DNA of 64,000 nucleotides from Bacteroidota bacterium (GCA_030706405.1 JAUZOO010000007.1:1-64000); one strand, 5' to 3'. Positions 9,119 through 16,812 are shown, numbered from the stretch's first letter. Program-made: numbers and translations. The notes: a model not told the origin generated them from the sequence alone.

Positions 9119-9558
9119 TCTCGGGTTGCACAGATTTTATCAAAGAGAATAAGGACGAACAAACGAAATGCTTGCGTTACAACTTCACTTATGAGCGCTA
9201 ATGAATAACATTCGCAAATTTTGCTATAGTTTATGAATATATTTTGTCTGGCAAAGCATCCGCTTTGTAGCACTATCTCAGAAATATTCGTTTTTTAAAT
9301 AGCTGTGCTATAGATGGTTTGATACTTTAACTTTTTTAGCGATCCGGCATTTCGTAAATTCATTTGCCTTACGGCAATAAGCAGCACATGCTGCTAAAGA
9401 TAGTACGACAACGCGAACTAAGCGATAGCGTTTTCTTGAGCGATAGCGAAAAATGCTTTGCCGAACGGTACTCCGTATTATTTGTTATCGATACATTCTA
9501 CGGCCATCGGGGGTAATTTCAACATAAGTTAAATTAAATATAACCCTTTGTTTAGCTT
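9119..9558. other. 440-base non-coding stretch with repeats and small hairpins
   Basis: This gap contains the first copy of an 80-base repeat (9221-9300), a short palindrome (GCAGCA-CA-TGCTGC near 9381-9394) and a doubled AGCGATAGCG motif at about 9421-9448. No gene was found. Confidence 0.6.
9221..9300 (+). repeat. 80-base direct repeat A, copy 1
   Basis: This segment matches 11141-11220 over 80 bases with about nine mismatches. Each copy contains a small hairpin (CAAAGC-ATCC-GCTTTG). The two copies flank the unknown gene at 9559-10455 in direct orientation, 1920 bases apart. Confidence 0.85.
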
Positions 9559-10455
9559 CTATTTTATAATTAATTGACGATTATCTTTTTTGGAATCCAG
9601 CATTACACCTTTTAAAAAAGAGTCCATTACTACCTTTTTGGATTCAGCGCTGCAAATCACATAATTCAAGTATGGCCTTCCTCTATGCCTAAACTTTACT
9701 ACATACACTTTATCGCCAATACGCACTTGTCCATTAAAAATTAACTGAGCGTTAATCCTCTCTATTAATATTTGTTCCAGTAACAAATATCTTGTTTCTT
9801 TCGTGCTTAATTCTTCTATTTTTCTTTTTCCCTTGATAAATATGTCTATGTAATTTTTTGATATTGAATCAGGAGATGCAACCTTACTGCTGGAACTATA
9901 TTTATTGATCCCGAAAGAATTAAAAGAAGGTCCTAATTCTATTATTGTATCTTTTTTATTGTATTCATAGGAATAATAATTAAGCTTCATAGTGTCGATA
10001 TTAAAATCGCGTATTAATATGTTTTTGGCTTTCTGCCTGAAATCTTCTGATAATAACATTCTGAATTTTTCGGGATATCCTCTTGTGTCGTAAATTTCGC
10101 TATGCAAAAAATTTGGCCAAATATATAACTCGGATGTTTTATGCCCCTCAGTGTCCTCTTCCGTATGGCTACTGGTAGAGCTATAAACAGATTCGGCTCC
10201 GGAAAAGTAATTGCGGTAATAATTATACCTTACAGAATCAGTAATTGTTTCTACAAACGAATAGCCTAAGTCCCTGTATTCACAGGCATTGGTTATATTA
10301 ATTGTTGTCCAGTTATGGATAAGGTTTTCGAAGTTTGTTTCGCAACAGCTTATCGAATCCCCTATTTCATAAATACTTTTGTTTTGTGCTTTTGCCCTCC
10401 CATAAAAACAACAGACAATAGCAATTAGTATAATCCCATTTATTAATTTGCCCAT
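9559..10455 (-). CDS. Secreted protein of unknown function
   Basis: The 298-residue frame starts with a signal peptide (MGKLINGIILIAIVCCFYG, cleavage near AKAQ). It then contains a polar region with a Cys-Cys pair and other Cys residues (SISCCETN, NACEYRD), a Ser/Tyr-rich segment, and a more ordered C-terminal part (IEELSTKETRYLLLEQILIE, VRIGDKVYVVKFRHRGRPY). No family is recognised. It is AT-rich compared with its neighbours, stands alone between gene-poor flanks, and is bracketed by direct repeats at 9221-9300 and 11141-11220. This could mean it arrived as a cassette. A real gene is likely given the length and signal peptide, but the function cannot be stated. Confidence 0.6.
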   Translation of the reverse strand: MGKLINGIILIAIVCCFYGRAKAQNKSIYEIGDSISCCETNFENLIHNWTTINITNACEYRDLGYSFVETITDSVRYNYYRNYFSGAESVYSSTSSHTEEDTEGHKTSELYIWPNFLHSEIYDTRGYPEKFRMLLSEDFRQKAKNILIRDFNIDTMKLNYYSYEYNKKDTIIELGPSFNSFGINKYSSSSKVASPDSISKNYIDIFIKGKRKIEELSTKETRYLLLEQILIERINAQLIFNGQVRIGDKVYVVKFRHRGRPYLNYVICSAESKKVVMDSFLKGVMLDSKKDNRQLIIK

Positions 10456-10516
10456 GATTAGTATATTTTTTTCTATTGACTAGAAAAACATCCCGGCTTC
10501 CCGTGGAGGTTCCCCC

Positions 10517-10560
10517 CGCTCGGCGAAGTCTAGCGAAGCATAACTTCGTCGTTATAAATG
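10517..10560 (+). repeat. 44-base repeat B, copy 1
   Basis: It matches 10804-10847 with seven mismatches in 44 bases. Both copies can fold on CGGYGAAGT and ACTTCGYCG arms, with the differences tolerated as G-U pairs. Confidence 0.75.
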
Positions 10561-10803
10561 GCGATCTCCTGACCGCAGCCATTCCACACTAAAAATATGT
10601 TTTTCAGTTTATGTTCAATAAAATAACATTTATTAAATTTTCCAATTCTGCATAATTGCTGGCCCTGGAATAGATATATTTCTCCGCCTTGCAAACCAAT
10701 CCGGCTCTTACTACATATTTTGGCGAAAGCGGACACTTTTCTGGGTTGCAATTTTATAATAAAAAGGGTAACAAATTAAAGGTCGTTTTTAATAAATTCC
10801 CTT

Positions 10804-10847
10804 CGCTCGGTGAAGTTTAATGAAGCGTAACTTCGCCGTTCTAAATG
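10804..10847 (+). repeat. 44-base repeat B, copy 2
   Basis: Second copy of the hairpin-forming repeat found at 10517-10560, in the same orientation and 287 bases away. Confidence 0.75.
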
Positions 10848-10880
10848 ATCACGTATTTGATAGCCGGTTGACATAAACGC

Positions 10881-10920
10881 AAAATACCGCTTTTACTTTA
10901 AATTGCAAAAGCGGTATTTT
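10881..10920. repeat. Perfect 14-base inverted repeat (hairpin)
   Basis: Arms at 10881-10894 and 10907-10920 are exact complements around a 12-base loop. A-rich and T-rich ends make it terminator-like in either direction, but no gene abuts it. It may be the remnant of a terminator or part of a mobile repeat. Confidence 0.7.
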
Positions 10921-11140
10921 AATTAACCGGTCAGGAGACCGGTACATAGCCCGACGAAGTCACAGACATTCGTCGAGCAGCTTCGTGGCACAATCTTCGC
11001 TCAACCGGGATTTTTTTGCTGGAACACTTTGCTAATTAGGCCTCACAGATCTTTGGTGTGGACTTAGGTGAGTTCAAAATATTAGCGGTCTTAATCTTTT
11101 GTAAATAAAAATATTGAGGTATCTATTTAAGTCCCTTAGT

Positions 11141-11220
11141 TTGCCGTAGTTTATGAATGTATTTTGTTCGGCAAAGCATCCGCTTTGTCGGACTATTTCA
11201 GAAATATTCGTTTTTAAAAT
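11141..11220 (+). repeat. 80-base direct repeat A, copy 2
   Basis: Second copy of the repeat at 9221-9300, about 89 percent identical by eye and in the same orientation. An inverted partial match of 13 bases to its core also occurs at 9453-9465. Confidence 0.85.
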
Positions 11221-11509
11221 AACATATGCTACAGGGGATAGGGCAACGTTGCAGATGCAACGCCGATCGACTTCGATTTAAAATTTTAGCAGACTACGGA
11301 TAGCAAGGCAAGTTTTGTCAAAAAACGTTTACGAAATAATTTTATTCCTTCGCTCTTCCTTCGCTCTGACCTCGACTGAAGTAGCTATACAGTTTTAAGA
11401 AATCTACTAGAACAAGAATATTGTAGAATTTTAATAGCGAATTACAAATTCAGCTTAGCAGGGCGAATAGTTTCTATTGGTAAGTTGATTTGAAATAATA
11501 GCCATATCG

Positions 11510-11956
11510 TTAAACGGTATGGCTTGCTTCGTTTTTATGGTGCAGAAAGTGACGTTTATTAAGTAATTCGTCCATCGTTAAAAGAATAAAGGCAGCAGCA
11601 AGCAGGGCTAAAACCAATGGCGAAACCGTAATGTTGTTGATGCTTTTGAACATATACAAAAGAAAAGCTTTTATATGGAGCAGGTAATTCGCGGTGTTGT
11701 TCCAATAAGAAATAAGTGGCGAACCTATATCGTAACGTAACGAAATAAGCCAGGTTGAAACAGCTACGAAAGGGATCAGAAGCAATAACCACAAGGCTAA
11801 AATCCGTGAGGGTTTTACCTCGGGTTGACTTACCTGCGCAATGGCCTGCATAACATTGTCGGTAAACGAGAACGAAGGTTCGTCCGGTTCAAGCTTCCGC
11901 AATTGTTCTTCAAGGTCGAATGCGTTGTTTTTTATGTCATTTTTCATGGTCTGCAT
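11510..11956 (-). CDS. Small membrane protein, putative anti-sigma factor of the adjacent ECF sigma
   Basis: The 148-residue protein has a charged cytoplasmic N-terminus of ~50 residues (FDLEEQLRKLEPDEPSFSF), then TM segments at about 52-70 and 108-126, and a short basic/His-rich tail (LNKRHFLHHKN). The size, the layout and the 20-base overlap with the upstream ECF sigma gene fit an anti-sigma factor that holds the sigma at the membrane. No zinc-binding ZAS motif (HxxxCxxC) is seen, so it is not the classical zinc type. An internal Met (start 11947) would shorten the overlap to 11 bases. Function is inferred from context. Confidence 0.7.
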   Translation of the reverse strand: MQTMKNDIKNNAFDLEEQLRKLEPDEPSFSFTDNVMQAIAQVSQPEVKPSRILALWLLLLIPFVAVSTWLISLRYDIGSPLISYWNNTANYLLHIKAFLLYMFKSINNITVSPLVLALLAAAFILLTMDELLNKRHFLHHKNEASHTV

Positions 11957-12518
11957 TTGTTTTATTGGTAAACACAGGGCTCAACATTTCTCCCAATTTT
12001 TTTCGTATCCGGAAAAGCTTGATTTTTACATTACTCTCGGAGTCGTCGGTAATTCCGGCGATTTCCTTTACCGAACTTTCGTTTGTGTAATACAATGTAA
12101 CCAAAGCCTTTTCCTCGGCAGCCAGTCGGTCTATCGCCGAACGAAGCATTGCATCTTGTTCTTCGCGGGTTATCTTAGACAGAATGTTGTCGCTATCGCC
12201 AATGTCAAAAGTATGAAAACGATCGTCATTAATCGAAAACGTGTTCAGTTGTTTTTTTCTTAATTTCGATACCGATAAATGGTACACAATTTTAAACAGC
12301 CAGGTTGAGAATTTACTTTCGCCTTTAAAATCGCCGAGCGACTGGTATGCTTTAACAAAGGCATCTTGGGCAACTTCTTCGGCATCTTCGGGCACCGACA
12401 CGATTTTAAGGGCAAGCGTATAAGCCATTCTTTTATGCCTGTTTACCAGAAAAGAATAAGCGTTTGTCTCGCCTTTCAACACTTTGGTGATGTAAAATAT
12501 GTCGTCCTGTGAGTTCAT
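11937..12518 (-). CDS. ECF RNA polymerase sigma factor
   Basis: The 193-residue protein has sigma region 2 (about 8-80: YSFLVNRHKRMAYTLALKIV, EDAEEVAQDAFVKAYQSL, FKGESKFSTWLFKIVYHLS) and region 4 (about 125-180: LAAEEKALVTLYYTNESS, then VKEIAGITDDSESNVKIKLF), joined by a short linker. It directs RNA polymerase to its own regulon. The gene overlaps a putative anti-sigma gene and is divergent from a small membrane protein gene. Just upstream lies a TGTAAC-N17-CGTCTA pattern that fits Bacteroidota ECF promoters, suggesting autoregulation. Confidence 0.93.
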   Translation of the reverse strand: MNSQDDIFYITKVLKGETNAYSFLVNRHKRMAYTLALKIVSVPEDAEEVAQDAFVKAYQSLGDFKGESKFSTWLFKIVYHLSVSKLRKKQLNTFSINDDRFHTFDIGDSDNILSKITREEQDAMLRSAIDRLAAEEKALVTLYYTNESSVKEIAGITDDSESNVKIKLFRIRKKLGEMLSPVFTNKTNADHEK

Positions 12519-12527
12519 ATATTATTA

Positions 12528-12556
12528 TAGACGCTATCAGGTTACTTTCCGTTACA
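12528..12556 (-). promoter_or_regulatory. Candidate ECF-type promoter of the sigma/anti-sigma operon
   Basis: On the minus strand TGTAAC (complement of 12551-12556) is followed after 17 bases by CGTCTA (complement of 12528-12533), ten bases before the sigma start codon. The spacing fits an ECF -35/-10 pair and equals that of the divergent copy at 12576-12604. Confidence 0.65.
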
Positions 12557-12575
12557 AATAAATTTTTACTTTTTT

Positions 12576-12604
12576 TGTAACCGATGGTAATCAGGTATCG
12601 TCAT
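12576..12604 (+). promoter_or_regulatory. Candidate ECF-type promoter of the divergent membrane-protein gene
   Basis: TGTAAC at 12576-12581 and CGTCAT at 12599-12604 are separated by 17 bases and lie 40 bases upstream of the ATG at 12645. The same motif and spacing occur in mirror image for the sigma operon, so one sigma factor likely drives both. Confidence 0.65.
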
Positions 12605-12644
12605 ACTAGATGAAAACAAATAATACTCATTAAAATCAATAATT

Positions 12645-12974
12645 ATGGAATCTATTCAAAATGTATTGGTGGTAGCCATCGTTTTCTCAGCAATTTATGG
12701 TGTGATAAAACTAATTATCCGGCGAAAAGAGCGTTTGTTAATGATTGAGAAAGGTACGAATTTGCCTGAATTGAAAAGCGAAGGGTTTACTTTTTCGAGC
12801 CTTAAATTTGGGGTTTTCTTTACTGGTATTGGCATTGGTATACTTGTTGCCAACATCTTATGTGTTACAACCCGGCTTCAGCCCGAAGTCGCTTATTTCT
12901 CAATGGTATTTCTTTTTGGTGGATTGTCGTTGGTAATACACCATTTAATTGAAGGTCGCAAAAAGATAGAATAA
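12645..12974 (+). CDS. Small two/three-TM membrane protein (DUF6249-like)
   Basis: The 109-residue protein has a TM helix at about 5-24, a basic stretch with RRKERLLMIEKGTNLPEL, and two more TM helices at about 50-70 and 82-100. The pattern of a first TM helix followed by RxERxxxIEKG fits the DUF6249 family common in Bacteroidota beside ECF sigma/anti-sigma pairs. Its role is unknown. The divergent arrangement and matching ECF-type promoter suggest membership of the sigma factor's regulon. A strong terminator follows. Confidence 0.8.
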   Translation: MESIQNVLVVAIVFSAIYGVIKLIIRRKERLLMIEKGTNLPELKSEGFTFSSLKFGVFFTGIGIGILVANILCVTTRLQPEVAYFSMVFLFGGLSLVIHHLIEGRKKIE

Positions 12975-13000
12975 TCCGAAGCGATGTTGAATGATTAAAA

Positions 13001-13038
13001 CAATCCAAAGGCCAAAGGCTTTTGGATTGTTTTGTTTT
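13001..13038 (+). terminator. Terminator of the DUF6249-like gene
   Basis: Arms 13001-13013 and 13017-13029 (CAATCCAAAGGCC and GGCTTTTGGATTG) pair around a three-base loop with one mismatch or wobble, followed by TTTTGTTTT. Confidence 0.85.
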
Positions 13039-13110
13039 AGGGAGGTCCGAACAAAAGTGTTTAAAAAGGATTTGAGCGATTCGAAAGCGATTTAAAGGTT
13101 ATCTTAACTT

Positions 13111-13163
13111 GTATTTTTTGTTTTCTTTCTTTTGGTGTTTAAAAAGAAAGAAAACAAAAATAC
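13111..13163. repeat. Long inverted repeat upstream of the UroD-family gene
   Basis: The arms 13111-13133 and 13142-13163 pair over 22 bases with a single bulged T, around a loop of about eight bases. The arms are AT-rich with pyrimidine on one side and purine on the other. The right arm ends directly at a TATATTTG -7-like box (13164-13171), so the structure overlaps the presumed promoter. Confidence 0.75.
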
Positions 13164-13171
13164 TATATTTG
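13164..13171 (+). promoter_or_regulatory. Candidate -7 box (TATATTTG) of the UroD-family gene
   Basis: TATATTTG fits the Bacteroidota TAnnTTTG -7 consensus. A -33 TTTG at the right distance is not clear. Transcription would begin near 13178, placing the hairpin 13191-13216 at the head of the mRNA. Confidence 0.45.
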
Positions 13172-13190
13172 AAAGCTGTTGAAAATGTAG

Positions 13191-13216
13191 AGCCAACCTC
13201 ATGGATGTTGGCTTTT
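13191..13216 (+). terminator. Terminator-like leader hairpin before the UroD-family gene
   Basis: AGCCAAC (13191-13197) pairs with GTTGGCT (13206-13212), followed by a short T run, only 32 bases before the ATG at 13248. If the -7 box at 13164 is used, this is a leader attenuator. Otherwise it ends a transcript from upstream. Confidence 0.5.
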
Positions 13217-13247
13217 AACGATCATTTTATTTTGAATAGAAAAATTT

Positions 13248-14372
13248 ATGTCCAAATTTAATAACCAATTGTCCGATTCTCAGGCAACCGAAGTAGTTCC
13301 TATTAAACCCAAGAATTTTGACCTCGATGAATATAAAGCTTATACCGAGGAACAGGATAAAAAATGCGCAACCTTCTGGAAAGCCGCTTCTGGCGTTGTA
13401 GTTTACCGTCGAATGCGGGTTGCCGAATGTTTTTCCTATGGCTGTCGCGATATGAAACTTTCGCTGGAGAATCAGCTCGGGGCTTTAAAGAAAAGCATGT
13501 TGTTTAAAGCGGATGTCCCTAATTTCCTTGAACCCTGGTATGGTATTGGAACTATTGCCAGCGCCTATGGCGACGATTATATTTGGGAACCCGGCAATGC
13601 CCCGGCTATAAAACCAAAATTTCAATCCATTGACGAGGTTTTGGAATACCAACCCGTTGAAATTGCCAAAACCAATATTGGCAGGCATACCCTTGAAATG
13701 ATTGACTATTTCATGGAGAAAACTGCTGGGAAAGTACCGGTTTCGCTTACCGATACCCAATCGCCCCTGAACATGGCGGGTCATTTGTTGCCGTTAAGCC
13801 AGTTTTTTATGGATATGATGATGGAGCCCGACAAAGTTGTAAAACTGTTGGATATTTTGGCCGATTTGTCCATCGAATTTAACAAGGAACAGGTTAAGAG
13901 AATAGGAAATGCATTGGCTTATCCGGGACATGGCTTTGCCTCGTCAACGCAATGGCGGGGACTGGGCATGAGCGATGATAATATCCTGATGATTTCGCCC
14001 GATCAATACCTGGAATATGCAGCCCCTTCGGTCGAGAAAATCTGTGCTTACCTGGGAGGTCCGGTATTTCACTCGTGTGGCGATTGGGCCGAATGGACCG
14101 ATGCTGTACTTAGCCTAAAAGGATTGTTAATGGCGGATGGTGCTTTTTCGCCTGAGACTGATCCGGGAGCCATCACCAATCTCGAAGCTTTTCATAAATT
14201 TGCCCATACAGGTAAAGTTTTAAATGCCCGGATTGTCGGAAACCTGGCAACTGTTGAACAACAGGTGAAACGTCTGTGGGTTCCGGGTATGAAACTGGTT
14301 GTTGTTACGTATTGCTCAACTCCCGAAGAACAGGAAAAGGCTTATGATATGATTCATGAAATATGTGTTTAA
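13248..14372 (+). CDS. Uroporphyrinogen decarboxylase (URO-D) family protein, MtaA/CmuA-like methyltransferase
   Basis: The 374-residue protein has the URO-D fold signature: an N-terminal region with a YRRMRVAECFSYGC segment, a central LTDTQSPLNMAGHLLPLSQF, and a C-terminal VFHSCGDWAEW. His275, Cys277 and Cys356 (VVTYCSTPEE) match the zinc-ligand pattern of corrinoid-dependent methyltransferases (MtaA, CmuA) rather than true HemE. It is therefore more likely a methyl transferase or demethylase than a haem enzyme. No corrinoid protein gene is adjacent. It lies 91 bases upstream of a hexuronate-type MFS gene, which suggests a methylated sugar acid or related small molecule as substrate; that is inference. 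A leader hairpin precedes it. Confidence 0.8.
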   Translation: MSKFNNQLSDSQATEVVPIKPKNFDLDEYKAYTEEQDKKCATFWKAASGVVVYRRMRVAECFSYGCRDMKLSLENQLGALKKSMLFKADVPNFLEPWYGIGTIASAYGDDYIWEPGNAPAIKPKFQSIDEVLEYQPVEIAKTNIGRHTLEMIDYFMEKTAGKVPVSLTDTQSPLNMAGHLLPLSQFFMDMMMEPDKVVKLLDILADLSIEFNKEQVKRIGNALAYPGHGFASSTQWRGLGMSDDNILMISPDQYLEYAAPSVEKICAYLGGPVFHSCGDWAEWTDAVLSLKGLLMADGAFSPETDPGAITNLEAFHKFAHTGKVLNARIVGNLATVEQQVKRLWVPGMKLVVVTYCSTPEEQEKAYDMIHEICV

Positions 14373-14380
14373 TTGGTTAC

Positions 14381-14419
14381 AGGTGTCAGGTGTTGGTGAT
14401 TTGCTAAATCCTGACACCT
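14381..14419. repeat. Hairpin between the URO-D-family and MFS genes
   Basis: Perfect 10-base arms (AGGTGTCAGG at 14381-14390 and CCTGACACCT at 14410-14419) without a following T run. This may be an mRNA processing or stability element rather than a terminator. Confidence 0.6.
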
Positions 14420-14463
14420 AACCCTCAATCCTCAACATTTACTACTAACTAACATTAAAAAAC

Positions 14464-15723
14464 GTGGAACTACAAATCGGAAATTACCGCTGGCGCATTC
14501 TCGTATTTTTATTTTTCGCAACTACCATTAATTATATCGACCGGCAAATCATTGGAATCTTGGCCCCAACCTTGCAGAAAAATTTTAATTGGACCGAGAA
14601 GGATTACGGGCTAATTATTATGGGCTTTCAGATTGCTTATGCCATTGGGCTATTAACAATGGGTAATCTGCTCGACAGAATCGGGACCAAATGGGGGTAT
14701 TCCATTGCCATTGCTATCTGGAGTATTGCCGGGATGTTTCATGCAGGAGCCCGAAGTGTAGTTTCGTTTGTGGCTGCCCGCTTTGTGCTGGGTATCGGGG
14801 AGTCGGCCAATTTTCCGGCGGCTATAAAAACGGTTACCGAATGGTTCCCTAAAAAGGAGAGGGCTTTGGCTACCGGTATCTTTAATTCCGGTTCAAACAT
14901 CGGAGCTATGATCACTCCGTTGGTAATTCCATTTATAGCCCTGCATTGGAATTGGAAAACAGCATTTCTTCTCACCGGTTCCTCCGGTTTTATATGGTTG
15001 TTGTTTTGGATTGCTTTTTATAAGCGACCGGAAAAGGAAACGAAACTATCTGACTCTGAACGTACCTATATCCTTCAGGATGGGAAGGAGTCCGGAGAGC
15101 CCGGAGAATGTATTCCGTTAAAAAAAGTGCTTTGGCACAAACAAACTCTTGGAATTTGTCTGGCCCGTTTTGTTACCGACCCTATTTGGTGGTTTTTCTT
15201 GTTTTGGTTGCCTAAATTTTTGGATAAGAACTATGGCATTAAACTGGATGGGTTGGGGTTACCTTTGTTTGTTGTATATACGCTTGCCATTGGAGGTTCC
15301 GTTTTTGGTGGATGGCTGTCGTCACATCTTATTGGAAATGGCTGGCAACCTGTTCGAGCTCGTAAATTAACTATCTTCTTGCTGGCATTGATGGTTGTTC
15401 CTATATTTTTTGCTTCAATGGTTTCTAATTTATGGGTTGCTGTAACACTGGTTACAATGGCAGCCTTTGCCCATCAAGGGTATGCCTCCAATATTTACAC
15501 TATTGTGTCGGATATTTATCCGAAAAAAGTGGTTGGGACGATGGTTGGCATTGCGGGTTTTGCCGGAGCTTTGGGAGGAATTCTGTTTGCTTATGCAGTG
15601 GGGGTGATTCTGGATATAACCGGCAGTTATTACCTTATTTTTGGTATTGCCAGTTCGGCATATCTGATTTGTTGGGCTGCTCTTAAACTGTTTGTGCCGG
15701 ATAACGAAAGAATTGAAGTTTAG
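14464..15723 (+). CDS. MFS transporter, hexuronate/ExuT-like (anion:cation symporter family)
   Basis: The 419-residue protein has twelve hydrophobic segments. Near the N-terminus it shows NYIDRQIIGILAP, typical of the ACS family of ExuT and related sugar-acid carriers. The loop 2-3 motif is present as GNLLDRIGTKWGY, and GIGESANFPAAIKTVTEWFP is a family hallmark. It likely imports hexuronate or another sugar acid by proton or sodium symport. The start is GTG at 14464; no in-frame ATG lies nearby. It follows the UroD-family gene and precedes an ICMT-like gene by 40 bases. Confidence 0.88.
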   Translation: MELQIGNYRWRILVFLFFATTINYIDRQIIGILAPTLQKNFNWTEKDYGLIIMGFQIAYAIGLLTMGNLLDRIGTKWGYSIAIAIWSIAGMFHAGARSVVSFVAARFVLGIGESANFPAAIKTVTEWFPKKERALATGIFNSGSNIGAMITPLVIPFIALHWNWKTAFLLTGSSGFIWLLFWIAFYKRPEKETKLSDSERTYILQDGKESGEPGECIPLKKVLWHKQTLGICLARFVTDPIWWFFLFWLPKFLDKNYGIKLDGLGLPLFVVYTLAIGGSVFGGWLSSHLIGNGWQPVRARKLTIFLLALMVVPIFFASMVSNLWVAVTLVTMAAFAHQGYASNIYTIVSDIYPKKVVGTMVGIAGFAGALGGILFAYAVGVILDITGSYYLIFGIASSAYLICWAALKLFVPDNERIEV

Positions 15724-15763
15724 AAATTTATGTTAAATTAGCCTTAGTATTTAAACTAAAGCT

Positions 15764-16312
15764 ATGGAAAAGCTAATTGTGTTTGAAGTTTTAAGTATTC
15801 CGATAGTCGTATTGTCTTGGCGATCGTTGTCGGATATACATAATCACGGATTTCCGCGTTTTTTTGCGTGGGAGTGCATCGCTTGGTTATTAGTAAGCAA
15901 TTACCGCTATTGGTATCAAAATCCGTTTGGTATTTGGCAATTGCTTTCATGGGCGTTTTTGATCTATGCTTCGTATTTGGTAATTTTCGGTATTATTCTG
16001 ATAAAACGCAAAGGAAAACCACACCCCGACCGTGACGATAAAACGCTTTTCGGTTTTGAGAAAACAACTGAACTTGTTGATACCGGCATTTATAAATACA
16101 TCCGGCATCCGCTATATGCCTCGCTAATCTTTTTAACCTGGGGGATTTTCCTGAAAAATATCACCCTTGAACTTTTTATAATTTCGCTTCTTTCCACCGT
16201 ATTACTTTATTTTACTTCACGCAGGGACGAGCAGGAATGCATTCGTTATTTTGGCGATAAATACCGAAAATATATGCAATATACTAAAATGTTTATTCCT
16301 TACTTATTTTAA
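15764..16312 (+). CDS. Isoprenylcysteine carboxyl methyltransferase (ICMT/PEMT)-like membrane protein
   Basis: The 182-residue protein has about four TM helices. Its C-terminal half carries the SAM-binding pattern of this family: a YKYIRHPLYASLIF motif and, further on, RRDEQECIRYFGDKYRKYMQ. Bacterial members methylate small or lipid substrates that are mostly unknown. The ATG at 15764 follows the MFS stop by 40 bases, and a small secreted protein gene starts 20 bases after its end. Confidence 0.83.
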   Translation: MEKLIVFEVLSIPIVVLSWRSLSDIHNHGFPRFFAWECIAWLLVSNYRYWYQNPFGIWQLLSWAFLIYASYLVIFGIILIKRKGKPHPDRDDKTLFGFEKTTELVDTGIYKYIRHPLYASLIFLTWGIFLKNITLELFIISLLSTVLLYFTSRRDEQECIRYFGDKYRKYMQYTKMFIPYLF

Positions 16313-16332
16313 ACCCTTTAAAACTTAACACG

Positions 16333-16812
16333 ATGAAACGATTGATTTACACTTTATTGATGTGTGCCGGAATATCTATTTTCCCCACAGCGTTACAGGC
16401 TCAGCAACTTTCGGCAAAACGCATTGCTATTATTGAAAAGCAGATAGATTCGATTTTTACCGATAACCTTAAAGCCGGCGAAGCGGTGGATATGGATAAA
16501 CTCGCCCAATCGGTTGACGACAGCCGCAAAACCGGCTTTATTTCAGGCGGAGCATATTACGCTGCATTCGATTCGCTTCTGGAAAAAGTGAAAGCGGGGA
16601 AAAATGGGATTGCCCGGCAGGAGTATGTCCTTGGTCAAAAGAAGATAACCGTCCTTTCCGAAAAAGATGCGCTGGTAACAGCTTCGGGAACTTCAACGCT
16701 TTTTACTACCTCAGGCAGTACTTTTTCCGTTAAGTTTGCATGGACATTTGTTTATGAGAAGATAAATAATGTCTGGAAAGTAATTCATTCGCACCAGTCG
16801 GCTGTGAGGTGA
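16333..16812 (+). CDS. Secreted SnoaL/NTF2-like (DUF4440-type) protein
   Basis: The 159-residue protein has a signal peptide (MKRLIYTLLMCAGISIF, cleavage near LQAQQ). The mature part has a helical start followed by a beta-rich region ending in SVKFAWTFVYEKINNVWKVI, the pattern of the last strands of SnoaL/NTF2 folds. Such proteins bind small ligands or act as simple isomerases or hydrolases. No catalytic residues can be assigned. It lies 20 bases after the ICMT-like gene, probably in the same transcript. Confidence 0.72.
   Translation: MKRLIYTLLMCAGISIFPTALQAQQLSAKRIAIIEKQIDSIFTDNLKAGEAVDMDKLAQSVDDSRKTGFISGGAYYAAFDSLLEKVKAGKNGIARQEYVLGQKKITVLSEKDALVTASGTSTLFTTSGSTFSVKFAWTFVYEKINNVWKVIHSHQSAVR

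Larger units (their letters stand above)
10456..11509. other. About 1.05 kb gene-poor stretch rich in hairpins and repeats
   Basis: No convincing gene is present; a 73-codon open frame at 10530-10751 (minus) has no support. The stretch holds repeat B twice, a 14-base perfect inverted repeat, an ACCGGTC/GACCGGT palindrome (10926-10943), a CGACGAA/TTCGTCG inverted pair (10952-10975) and repeat A copy 2. It looks like decayed or mobile non-coding sequence. Confidence 0.55.

Noticed and set aside
10367-10582. 71-codon minus-strand frame overlapping the start of the unknown secreted protein
   Set aside because: It overlaps the signal-peptide region of a better supported gene in another frame and also covers repeat B.
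10530-10751. 73-codon minus-strand open frame in the repeat-rich patch
   Set aside because: It contains repeat B copy 1 at its 3' end, has no recognisable domain and is probably a chance or decayed frame.
13248-14372. HemE (true uroporphyrinogen decarboxylase)
   Set aside because: The HxC and later Cys pattern fits zinc methyltransferases of the family, and typical HemE N-terminal porphyrin-binding motifs are not seen.
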